Shown here: positions 55,214 to 64,000 of the stretch, one piece after another
Position numbering within the stretch: position 1 is the stretch's first letter
Layout: every line of letters begins with the position of its first letter
NCBI RefSeq assembly: GCF_026210795.1
Contig: NC_089446.1
Location: 4,121,001 to 4,185,000, forward strand
DNA: 64,000 bases
Direction: 5' to 3'
Source: Rhizophagus irregularis
Taxonomy: Eukaryota > Glomeromycota > Glomeromycetes > Glomerales > Glomeraceae
The notes under the pieces: generated by a model
Database searches by the model: none
What the model was told of the DNA's origin: nothing
What the model saw: the letters and a program-made list of their open reading frames with translations, nothing else
Made by a program: the position numbers and the translations under genes

Positions 55214-58200
55214 ATGGAAACTTACGAAAATCAAATCAAATACAACGATGATGGCTCAGTAAATGTACCATTTGGTCGTGCTGCAGAATGGTATATATCA
55301 AATGCAAATCTTTTAAAAAATTATCGCTTAAAAAATCAAAGTAGACAAGTTACTCCTAAACTTGTTAAAGCTGGAATCTTAACGGTAGAACGTGTACAAG
55401 GGGCAATAGATTACTTAGCATGGAAAACTAAAACTGGAACGGTAAAATCAACAAATCGTATTGATGATGTTTTAGTTTTAACCAGTTTAGGAAGAGATCT
55501 GGTTTCTCAAATTGAATTAGGATTAGCCAAAAACCAACAATGTTGGTATTGGGTTATGTATTGTTCAGGTGATGGAGGCAACTGTCAAAGATTATGTGGT
55601 AGTGTTGGAAAATGTAATGAAAATTGCGAAAATTATAATTTACGAAATAATTTGAAAAATGGAAATGATATGCACCATTGTAGTGTCAGAGTTATTTCTG
55701 AATGTCAGTTATCTTGGCTATCATTAGAAAATCCATTGCGAATTACCATTCAAGGAACTCATCGTACATTTTACAATAATAATATTCCTAAAATTTCAAG
55801 AATAAATTTAACTTATTCTGTCAGAGATTCGATAGCATTAAGCAGAAGAGCAGACCACAGGACAGCCAAAGGGATAAAAGCGAAATTATTAACATCACTT
55901 AATGGTGCATCAGAAGAAGTAATTAACAATGCATTAGCAAGCCAACGTATAATATGTAATAATGACAAACTCCGGCAATTTGTTGCCAGAGATGATAAGA
56001 AATTAAAGGATGATACTGGTCCTTGGACTCAGCTTGATAGTTTAGTAAATAATATATTAAAATCTCAAGGTTTTATATTATATTATCAAATAGCAGACAT
56101 TAATCAACCAGCTGATTCACCTGACCGATATTATCAACTTACAATTTCTGATGAGTTTTGGTTAAAAAATGCTCATGATTACGGTAAAATCTGTATCGGA
56201 ATAGATGGTAAATATGATTTAAATTTGGACCGTGCACCGGTATTATCAATTGTCACTGAGAATAGTGCTGGTTGCGGATTGCCTGTTGCATTTGGTAAGT
56301 AAAATTTAACATATATTAAATTATTTAGTATATAATTTATTGTAATTTATTAAATTGTAAATAAAATATATATATTAGCGCTATTTAATAAGAAAAATCA
56401 TCATACTATAAAATTGGCTATTGACGCTATTAAAAAAAATATCCCATGCGATAACGAGTTCTGTGAACACAAGTGGTACTATGAAAATCTTTTATCTGGA
56501 AACGGATTTCAACGAGTTCGTGAATGTCAAAACAATAATTGGAAGCCATATATCTTAATTGATAAGCATAGACCATCTAAACTTGCTATCCAAAATGCTT
56601 CACATAAACCAATTTTATGTTGGTTTCATATTATGAAAACTTTTAGTGAAAATTTAAATAAATGGCAGATACCTGCAAAATTCAGGTAAGTTATATATTA
56701 TATTAATTTTTTTTTATTAAAATTGATAACTAATTAATTATTTTATTGTTTAGATATCAAATAGCATTAGCGTTTAAAATTGTAGGTCGTAGTCGAACTG
56801 AAGAAACTGCCATTGAAATGGCTAAGAAATATATCGAATTTATTAACACTCTTCTATTGGAAAAAACTAAAAAAGATAAATTAATAGATGATTTATCTAA
56901 AAATTGGATGTGCACGGAGTGGAAATTAAGTTTTATTGATGCTGGTCATATTTCCAAAAACATTACAAACAGATTTCCATGGACTACGAACAATTTTACA
57001 GAACGGATCAATAGGACAATTGAAGCAGTATATAGTGGTAAACAAACACCATTGACATTTGTTGAACGAATGTATGGAATAAAATTTCAAAGTGAAACTA
57101 TTGTAAGTCATGAAGATTTAAATAAGTTTGAATCTGGTTTAGTTACTTTATTCAATACTCAAACGATTGAACAGGTAAGAATTTTTTCGTTATCATTTTT
57201 AAATAATATTATTAAATTAATTTATTTTAAATTATTTATAGCAAACTAAAGATGATATGATATGTTGTGATAAACTTCGAAGATTAAATCAAGGAAGATT
57301 AGATTTTCTTCTTAATATGGTTAAGATATCATCAGACCAAAATACTTTTCTTGTTAAAAAAAAAATCTGATGATTTATTCGTATCTTCTTATGATGATAA
57401 GCCTTTGCATCTAGATGAGGAAATTGTACGAAAATTAAATGATATGATCAATTTTCTTATGAAATCTTTATTATCCGAAAATGTAATATTAGAACAAGGA
57501 TTTCATATATGTAATGTTATTACTGGTGAATGTACATGCTGGGAATACATATGGAATAGTTCATTACGTGATAAATGTAGGCACTGTCATGCAGCCACTT
57601 TGCTTATAGAAACACAACAAAAAGGACATCTAGAAGTTGTAAACGAAGCAAAGAAAAATCTTGTTCTCTATTTTCGTAATAAGGAACGAGTAGTTCCCGC
57701 GTCTATAAAAAATAATGTAATATATCAAGGTGACATGGAAGATTCTTATCAAGAAATTATTAGATTATATAATATGCAAGGTAAGATGTTTGAAATAATT
57801 TTTTAAAAATTATTATTGTTATTTATTATATTAATCTTACTTTTGCTCATTAGGTAATAAAATATTTTATCCACTTAAACGGTCATCTCAGGAGATTAAA
57901 GATCCATTTCGGCCAGCAGAATTAAGTGAAAGAACAAAATCAAATTTAGGCGCACCTCCTAAATTATCTGCTAAACCTCGATCGTCCCATAGAATAAATT
58001 TACCAAACCAATCACAATCTGGTAATACGTTTTCTATACAACAAAGGAAAACAAAACAAATTCGAAATCTTAAACGAAAATGAGAAGATAATTTATCTTC
58101 AATTAGTACTGGTAAAGATATATATTTAACGTAATAACATTAATATCTGTATTATTAATTTCTTTACCTATATTTATTTAATAGATAGAAGAAGTACATC

Positions 58201-59018
58201 TTCATTTGCATCATCATCATCGTTTATAATGCCAAGCCCACCCCGCAATGTATTTCAATATCTTTCAGAACTGCCATCTAATGATGATTTAAACTTGGAT
58301 TTAGAATTTGATTTAGTACCTAATTCTCACAATTTATGCCCCTATTGTGATAATATCCTACCAGATATTTTACCAGAAAAGATAAAAGACCAGTTACAAA
58401 ATCTACAAAACAAGCCAATCACGGAAGAAGAACGTTAGTCTTTTTGTATAATGCATCATGGTGAATTGAATATTGTTTCACATGGATTATCAAAAGGATA
58501 TCCTGAATATATCGATTTTAATGTACTTCCATCACGCATAATCAAATTTGAAAAAGATCTCATTGAAATTATTAACGGAAATATTTCAAGTTACTATTGG
58601 GATATTGCATCTTCAATATATAAAGAAGTCGGATATAATAAAGCCAAGGCGCCAATGATGCTCATGAATCGATTTGAAGTTTTTCAGGTTGGTAATTATC
58701 TGTTTGAATATAAATTTTGTTTATATTTTATTAATTAGCTTTACTAATTTACAGCCAGGTTATTATGGGTTTAATGGGTTATATACTATTATTAATACTT
58801 TAATAGAATTGTTTGTTAACTCTAATAATCTCACAAAAGACAAAACGTACCCATTAGACCCTATGGATTTTATTTACGAAGTTCTAGTACCAGAAGTAAC
58901 ATTACGTCTGATTCAAGAGGACCGTAATAATAGTATAACACTTGAAGATGCGAAAGAAATTTTAAATGATAGTATTGAATTTGGAGTTTATATGCATAGC
59001 AATGAAATAGATGATTGA
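55214..59018 (+). pseudogene. MULE transposase with SWIM finger fused to an RTC4-like domain
   Basis: Exons 55214-56294, 56379-56685, 56754-57174, 57242-57780, 57854-58111, 58185-58687 and 58755-59018 join in phase to 1124 codons if one extra A in the run 57356-57365 is ignored. The transposase core shows ICIGIDGKYDLN, YILIDKHRPSKLAIQ with ILCWFHIMKTF, and NNFTERINRTIEAVY (D, D, E). A SWIM finger ECTCWEYIW...DKCRHCHAA follows. The last two exons give CPYCDNILPDILPEK, FCIMHHGELN, YPEYIDFNVLPSRI, PGYYGFNGLY and EVLVPEVTLRLIQED, which I read as an RTC4-like domain. In-frame TGA (58081-58083) and TAG (58436-58438) interrupt it; both fit C-to-T change. Confidence 0.75.
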
Positions 59019-59484
59019 TTAATACTATTGTCTTTTAGTTGTAATAAAGACAAATTTTGAGAAAATAAGGATTAAATTTATGACATATGAATGTTGGCAA
59101 TTCTTTGTTTTAAATGGCTTAATAAAAATATACAAGAAACAGTAAATAGTAAGGAAACAAAAATAACGATTAATAAGTTTAATAATTTGAAATTATTTAG
59201 TGGGTTATTAAAAATAAAGTCTCTGATATGCAAACGCAAGATACAGTATGTCGAATTTATGCATGTGACCATATGATACTATCGAATAATCAAAAATGAT
59301 ACATTTTTTTTCAATAATCAAAAATGATAGAATTTTTTTTTCAATAATCAAAAATGATACATTTATTTTTTCAATAATCAAAAATGATACATTTATTTTT
59401 TCAATAATCAAAAACGATACAACAGTTTGTACAACTAACTTCTATAATCAAAAAGCATCATCTCCTTAATCAAAAACGATATAT
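59019..59484. repeat. MULE 3' region and right inverted arm
   Basis: The first 250 bp are AT-rich with no gene. The arm 59268-59491 has four AATAATCAAAAATGATACATTT-type units, then AAAAACGATACAACAGTTTG and CTCCTTAATCAAAAACG, the inverse of the left arm. Confidence 0.75.
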
Positions 59485-60112
59485 TTGCTAATAGACCAAT
59501 TCGCTTCAGATGAAATGGAAAGGTTTTGGCTAAATTCAAAAAATATCCAGGAATCTACTGTTACTGGATGCGAAGCGTTTCCTGGTGAAATGTTAAGACC
59601 TACTTCTGAAAATGTAGTATTATCACAATCGATGCTCGATTTAATGATCGATTATTATATTGCTATATATGAAATGTATAATTTCCGAAAACCATCTGAT
59701 GCTATAGAGCAAAATGCGATAACTATTCATGTAAAAATGGATAAATTTGGAAGATGTCATATTGGATCTGAGGTGTTTGGCTCTGCGTTGTCATTTCGAC
59801 ATATAAAAAGTTCATATGTATTAGCCAAATTCATAACGACTGATGGAGAAGTCAATCGTTATCCTGGACAAGTCCAGTATTATTTCAAGCATGAAATTGT
59901 ATCATTTTAGTATTGATGATACTGAAGAAACGGAAACATGCAATGTTGAATTATGGAAAACAGATTTTTTTCCTGAAAGTAGGGATTGTATTATTCCAGT
60001 ACACAACATTCTTTGCCGATTTGTGCCCGCTAAATATAAAATTTCTTCTAACCGTAACGCAACTGAATATTTAGCGATAAATCCATTAAATCGCAAGTTT
60101 TACATTCGGTAA
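59485..60112 (+). pseudogene. Truncated C-terminal part of another transposon-borne protein
   Basis: An open stretch begins inside the MULE end (frame from 59485) and continues with one frameshift near 59890 to 60112. It reads QFASDEMERFWLNSKN, FGRCHIGSEVFGSALSFR, IKSSYVLAKFITTDGEVN and GQVQYYFKHEI, then CNVELWKTDFFPESRDCII, VHNILCRFVPAKYK and INPLNRKFYIR. The layout (surface-sensing segment, YPGQVQ, VPxxNILxRF, final NRKFYI) resembles the C-terminus of the Plavaka-type transposase at 12.9-13.6 kb and of similar Rhizophagus proteins. Its 5' part is missing at the MULE border. Confidence 0.5.
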
Positions 60113-60567
60113 TTTACTAAAAGCTACAGAATTTTTCTTTACAATAATTGTTTAACGAATTTTATGGAATTGGTTATTTAATAATAAATAATACGAATAA
60201 ATTGATTTACAATAAAATTTGACGAATCTTTAACTTCAGTGTTTTCTTATTTTACTTATATGTCATTATTATTTATTGATATTAATTAAAATTAATTAAA
60301 AAATCGGTTAAAAATTGTCAAAAAAGTTTTAAGTCGATCGTTGTTATTAATAAAAATCGATAAAAAAGAAGTATTGGTCGATTTATGGTTTTTTTTATGT
60401 TACAGCTCAACCAAAAATCGACCAAAAATCGACCAGTTGATTTATGCTGAAATTTTTCCAAATTTTGTAATTAGCCGAATGTGTGACAAATCACGTGATG
60501 ATGATGACGAACTTTTGACGAAAGGTATTAATGCCGAAAGAAATGATTTTGACCAGTGTTAGCTTTT
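60113..60567. other. AT-rich spacer with AAAATCGACC repeats
   Basis: Contains two to three direct copies of CAAAAATCGACC at 60410-60445. A short frame at 60341-60562 has no recognisable features, and I do not call it a gene. Confidence 0.4.
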
Positions 60568-61072
60568 TACTACAACTACAACATGCTTCTGATTATGAAT
60601 ACATGTAACTACTTTACCATTATATACTACCTAACTATGTAATCATATTTTTTTTTCATGACTACATGAGTACGTGAGCACAAAAATATAATTGACTACA
60701 TTACCTATCATGTACTTATGTAGTTATGTAATCATAGACTACCTCAGCGTACCCTACAAAAATGTCATGAAACGGCCGGCATTAAGAGATTAAGAAATTA
60801 AACTATGTGACAAATAATGTGTGACAAATAGGATTTTATACTCGAAAAAATTCAAAGTCCCTCAGATACTTATGAACAAGGAAGGGTGTGGCGCATGTGA
60901 CAAAAACAGTCACGTGATTTTTTCGTGACATTTTTGTAAGTAAAATTTACGTATAATGTAGTCGCTTTGCAGTATTGTGCTTACATGAGTCTATGACTAC
61001 GGGATATCTATGACTACGTGGGAGTACGTGATATCATGTACTCGTAGTCACAACTGTATTGTAGTTGTAGTA
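60568..61072. mobile_element. Probable 505-bp MITE with TACTACAACTACAA ends
   Basis: The left end TACTACAACTACAACATG and the right end, reverse complemented, TACTACAACTACAATACAG form short inverted repeats. The interior has many TGACTAC, GTACGTGA and CATGTACT words in both directions. There is no coding capacity, and I see no clear duplication outside. From 61073 to 61350 nothing is recognised. Confidence 0.45.
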
Positions 61073-61350
61073 ATTAAATATATAATCTTTTGTGACTGTG
61101 TGGAAGATCTCATGTGATAATTTAGCCGAATTTAACCGAATCACGAGAAACATTATGTTCGGGAACGTAATCAGTGAAATTGCTAAAACTAACTACTATA
61201 ATGGTTTTAAATTCTATAGTAGTTATGATCCAATAATAATATTAATTTTATTATATTATGCTAATACATAATAACTGATAATGAATAATATTATATTGTA
61301 ATAAAAAAATCAAAAAAAAAAACAATATTGGTATCGTTAAATTATAATTA

Positions 61351-63926
61351 TTAATTCTTAACCCTAGCATCTCTTTTCTTCTTCCAAGCTTCAATAATAA
61401 TATTTTTAACCTTTTCCTCAGCGGCTTCTAACCAATTTTGTTTGGCTAATTTAATCATTAAGTCAATTTCCTCTTCATTGTAGGTAAACTTAGTCATAAA
61501 ATATTCGACACAAGGCGCGAAATTTTTCTTGACCTTATCATTAGGTAAATAAGGTATATAGCAAAGTGTGCAAGGGTGAGCGGCGGAGGGTCCATCACTT
61601 TCCACATTTGGTAAGTAATTATAAATTTCACAATATTTACTTTCCAAATCACGTTCTTCGATTTTTATTCCTTTACGTGATGCAAGCTCTTCTTGTTTTT
61701 TTACAAAATCTTCGTGTTTATTTACTGTACCTGAAGAATCAAATGCTATGATTACATCCACTTTTCTACTTGAATGTACCAATGGATATAATGGCAAGTC
61801 GTTTGATACTCCAGAATCGAGTAATTCAAATCTTAATTTGCTAACCATAAATCCATGATAATGATTGTCTGCTGGCAGAAATATACTTGTTTCTTCAATT
61901 TTATCCTTCATATCGTCTCCTACAAGAACGGAAAACTTTAAATAGAGAGAAGAGATTTAGATGTGTTATGCGTATAAGACAAAAGAATTTTTATTACGAA
62001 ACATACATCAGAATATAATTCAATCAATTTCTCCTTTGCCCAACCATCAGTTGCAACCTGTTTAAAAGTTTCAAGATATTCTTTAAAAGGTGCACATGGT
62101 GCTGAGCCAAACATTCTATGAAAAAATAGGGGAGGAAAAATATAAATTTATTGAAAAAGTAACAATTTAACCTTTATACATTTATATACTTACCCAAGTA
62201 ACTGACTAATATTTTGTTCCGGTACTCGATTAACACTCTTTCCGGATTTAAATTCACGTCCAAAAGACCACGTGGGTATCCATGCTAAAAAAAAAAAATA
62301 AATGAAAAATATAAGTTGGTAGAAAATTGTCAAAATTTTTTATCGCTCAAAAATAAAGTTGTCTTACCACCATGTTCTTCACTACCAATTTCAAATGGCG
62401 TAAATTCATACCAATCGTAATGTTTTTTTAATCCCACTTTCTCTGTTTCCGCTTTATGTGATTCCACCCTAAATTAGGTTAAAATTTTAGATACTTTTCC
62501 CTTTAACACCATCTTAAAAATACGTACGCAGTGTATATAGGCATCATTTTCTTGCCATCTTTAAAAAATCGTTTTTGTTGACTTAATTTAAAATCCTGAC
62601 GTTGGGGTTCCAGATCTTTCTCAAGTAATAGCTTGGCAGTTAATAAAGATCCAAAGGTATCAATTACTCTTGCTTTCAAATTTGCATGTTCTTTTTCAAC
62701 CAATCCACCAAATGACAACTCAATCGCTGTTTCAAGTTGTGAAGTTTTTGATATTTCTTTTAAAAAGCCGAATGGATTTGCTATATGATCCGTTAAACGA
62801 ATTTTAAAATCATCTAATAAATCTTGGATAGGATTGTCTTTTGTAGCGTGTAATGAAGAATATTGTTGCGCTAAACTCAAACAACATCCACTTACTCCTA
62901 AAAAAATATAATGGTGCGATTATTAAATGGAATAAAATAAACTTAATGATCTTTGGACTGGTTTATTAACTTACCAGCGAAATAAGTACCACAATCATAT
63001 AATCCGGAGTCTTGCGTTGCTCTTATATAAGCTAGATAAAAATTTTTAAACTCTTAATCAATAAAACATTAGAACATCTTTTTTTCCTTTTACCTGTGTT
63101 GGCAATCATAGCTCTAAATCCGCCACCACTTCCAGCAAACGCAATTACAGGGATATCATCAACATCAATTTCTTTAACATCAACTCCAACATATTTTGCA
63201 AAACTTTCTTTTATATATTCTTTCCTCACTTTCAGAAAATCTTCTTCTTCTTTACATAAATCATTAGATTTTCTAATTTCTACATCCTCTTTAATTTCAG
63301 GATGAACTAATTCATCTTTAAATTTATCCTTAACTGTTGATTCTAATTTACTAAATGCATTAATAATATCAGAAAGATTTGAAATGCTTTTAACTGTACT
63401 TGTAGCTACTTCCATAGCTGCATTTTCAACATTTTCAACTATATCAGTCACTGCATCAGCTGCTTCAGCTACAATAGCCGCATTGGCTATATTTCCAGCT
63501 GCACTTTCAGCCACACTAGCTACATTTTCAGCTGCATTTTCAGCTGCATTTTCAGCTACACTAGCTATATTTCCAACTGCATGCATAGTTCGATCAAGTA
63601 CACCAGATTCTGTTGTTTCCGCTGTTGTGGTAGTATTTTCATCTTTATCTTTGTTGGTTCCTGTTTTTCCATTAATGATGTATCTGCCTTTTTCCTTCGT
63701 TCTGGAATAATTAAATGAAAAAAAAATGCATTTAAAATTTCTTGATCCATTTCAACGAAAAATCATGTATATTATAAATACCCTTCTTTATCCGGGCTTA
63801 TTTGCGAAAATATGTTAGAAAACCATGAATTTTTTTTGCTTCTGGAATAAATTCAATAAAAAAAAAGTTTTAGGAAATTCCTTGGTCAATTTGACGAAAA
63901 ATTTATAAATACCCTTTGTCGGCCAT
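61351..63926 (-). CDS. Cytosolic phospholipase A2 / lysophospholipase-like gene, nine exons, intact
   Basis: Exons 63926-63913, 63841-63782, 63701-63094, 63031-62975, 62897-62528, 62468-62368, 62284-62194, 62115-62007 and 61935-61351 join in phase to 664 residues, with every junction GT/AG. The catalytic pieces of the cPLA2/PLB family are present: oxyanion loop FAGSGGGFRAM (about 213-221), nucleophile GVSGCC (Ser 249), and the Asp region ELLDSGVSNDLPLYPL (Asp 510). The family hydrolyses acyl chains of (lyso)phospholipids through a Ser-Asp dyad. GVSGC in place of GLSGS and DSG in place of DGG are variants. Residues 64-140 are an Ala/Val/Glu/Asn-rich amphipathic repeat (ENAAENAAENVASVAESAA) before the catalytic domain. 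There is no signal peptide. It is the only clearly intact ordinary host gene here. Confidence 0.85.
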
Positions 63927-64000
63927 GTTATTTAATCAATGCCTGATTAAATAAAAAAGAGAATGATGAAAAATTTTTTTTAGGGTATATTTATGTAAAA

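Larger units (their letters stand above)
54757..59491 (+). mobile_element. Mutator-like (MULE) transposon with about 200-bp inverted arms
   Basis: Arms at 54757-54945 and 59268-59491 are inverted copies. Each runs from TAGCAAATATATCG on the outside, through AGTTGTACAAACTGTTGTATC, into four to five tandem units of ATCATTTTTGATTATTGAAA, to CGATAGTATC on the inside. The SWIM-type transposase gene lies between them on the plus strand. I found no clear 9-bp duplication next to the outer ends, so the exact boundaries are tentative. Confidence 0.7.

Noticed and set aside
60341-60562. 73-residue frame as a gene
   Set aside because: It is composed of repeated AAAATCGACC-type sequence with no start context or domain.

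Overview
The window looks like a transposon-dense chromosomal segment of an arbuscular mycorrhizal fungus, most likely Rhizophagus irregularis or a close relative (inference). The grounds are strong AT richness, short introns with GTAAGT-type donors and TAG/CAG acceptors, and a repeat complement of Tad-like LINEs with RNase H, a Plavaka-type transposon, MULEs, hATs and a Maverick/Polinton. Only one gene reads as an ordinary, fully intact host gene: a nine-exon cytosolic phospholipase A2-like gene at the right edge (61351-63926, minus).

Left part (1-24.9 kb). A satellite-like repeat is followed by a full-length but decayed LINE (991-8558, minus) with matching target-site duplications. Next come a broken DDE-like transposase gene, a 50-bp TTACG-rich tandem array, a four-exon Myb/SANT-like gene, and a 6.1-kb Plavaka-type element (12608-18711) with about 190-bp inverted ends, a seven-exon transposase and a divergent five-exon accessory gene. 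A second TTACG-rich array lies in inverted orientation near 19.5-20.0 kb. Then follow a broken intronless gene, a probable LTR remnant, and a 1.4-kb non-autonomous DNA element.

Centre (24.9-50.6 kb). This is a three-level nest. An about 3-kb hAT element (ends 24903 and 50634, near-matching 8-bp duplications) is split by a 22.7-kb Polinton-like element (25334-48081, about 461-bp terminal inverted repeats, 5-bp duplication ATTGT). That element is itself split by an 8.2-kb, nearly intact LINE (32473-40646). A separate 464-bp TTAA-flanked MITE also interrupts the hAT transposase. The Polinton-like element encodes a D5-like SF3 helicase, a family B DNA polymerase, a packaging-type ATPase, a chromodomain integrase, an F-box protein and a protein with repeats resembling the NPxTGR motif of large DNA viruses. 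In the place where capsid and cysteine-protease genes are expected, it carries a coiled-coil protein, a retrotransposon-type Gag capsid protein and a retropepsin-like protease. This DNA-polymerase element with a Gag-protease module and no reverse transcriptase of its own is the most unusual thing in the window.

Right part (50.6-64 kb). An 821-bp hAT MITE with a perfect 8-bp duplication contains seven palindromic 52-bp repeats. Next are a multi-exon gene of unknown family and a MULE (54757-59491) whose transposase reads into an RTC4-like domain in one gene. A truncated transposase C-terminus, a probable MITE and the phospholipase gene complete the window.

Two mutation patterns recur. In-frame TAG/TGA stops that a single C-to-T change would explain occur in several transposon genes. 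One-base frameshifts fall in or next to short homopolymer runs in at least eleven genes, which raises the possibility of sequence or assembly errors as well as true decay. Gene names and families are from my own reading; no database search was possible.
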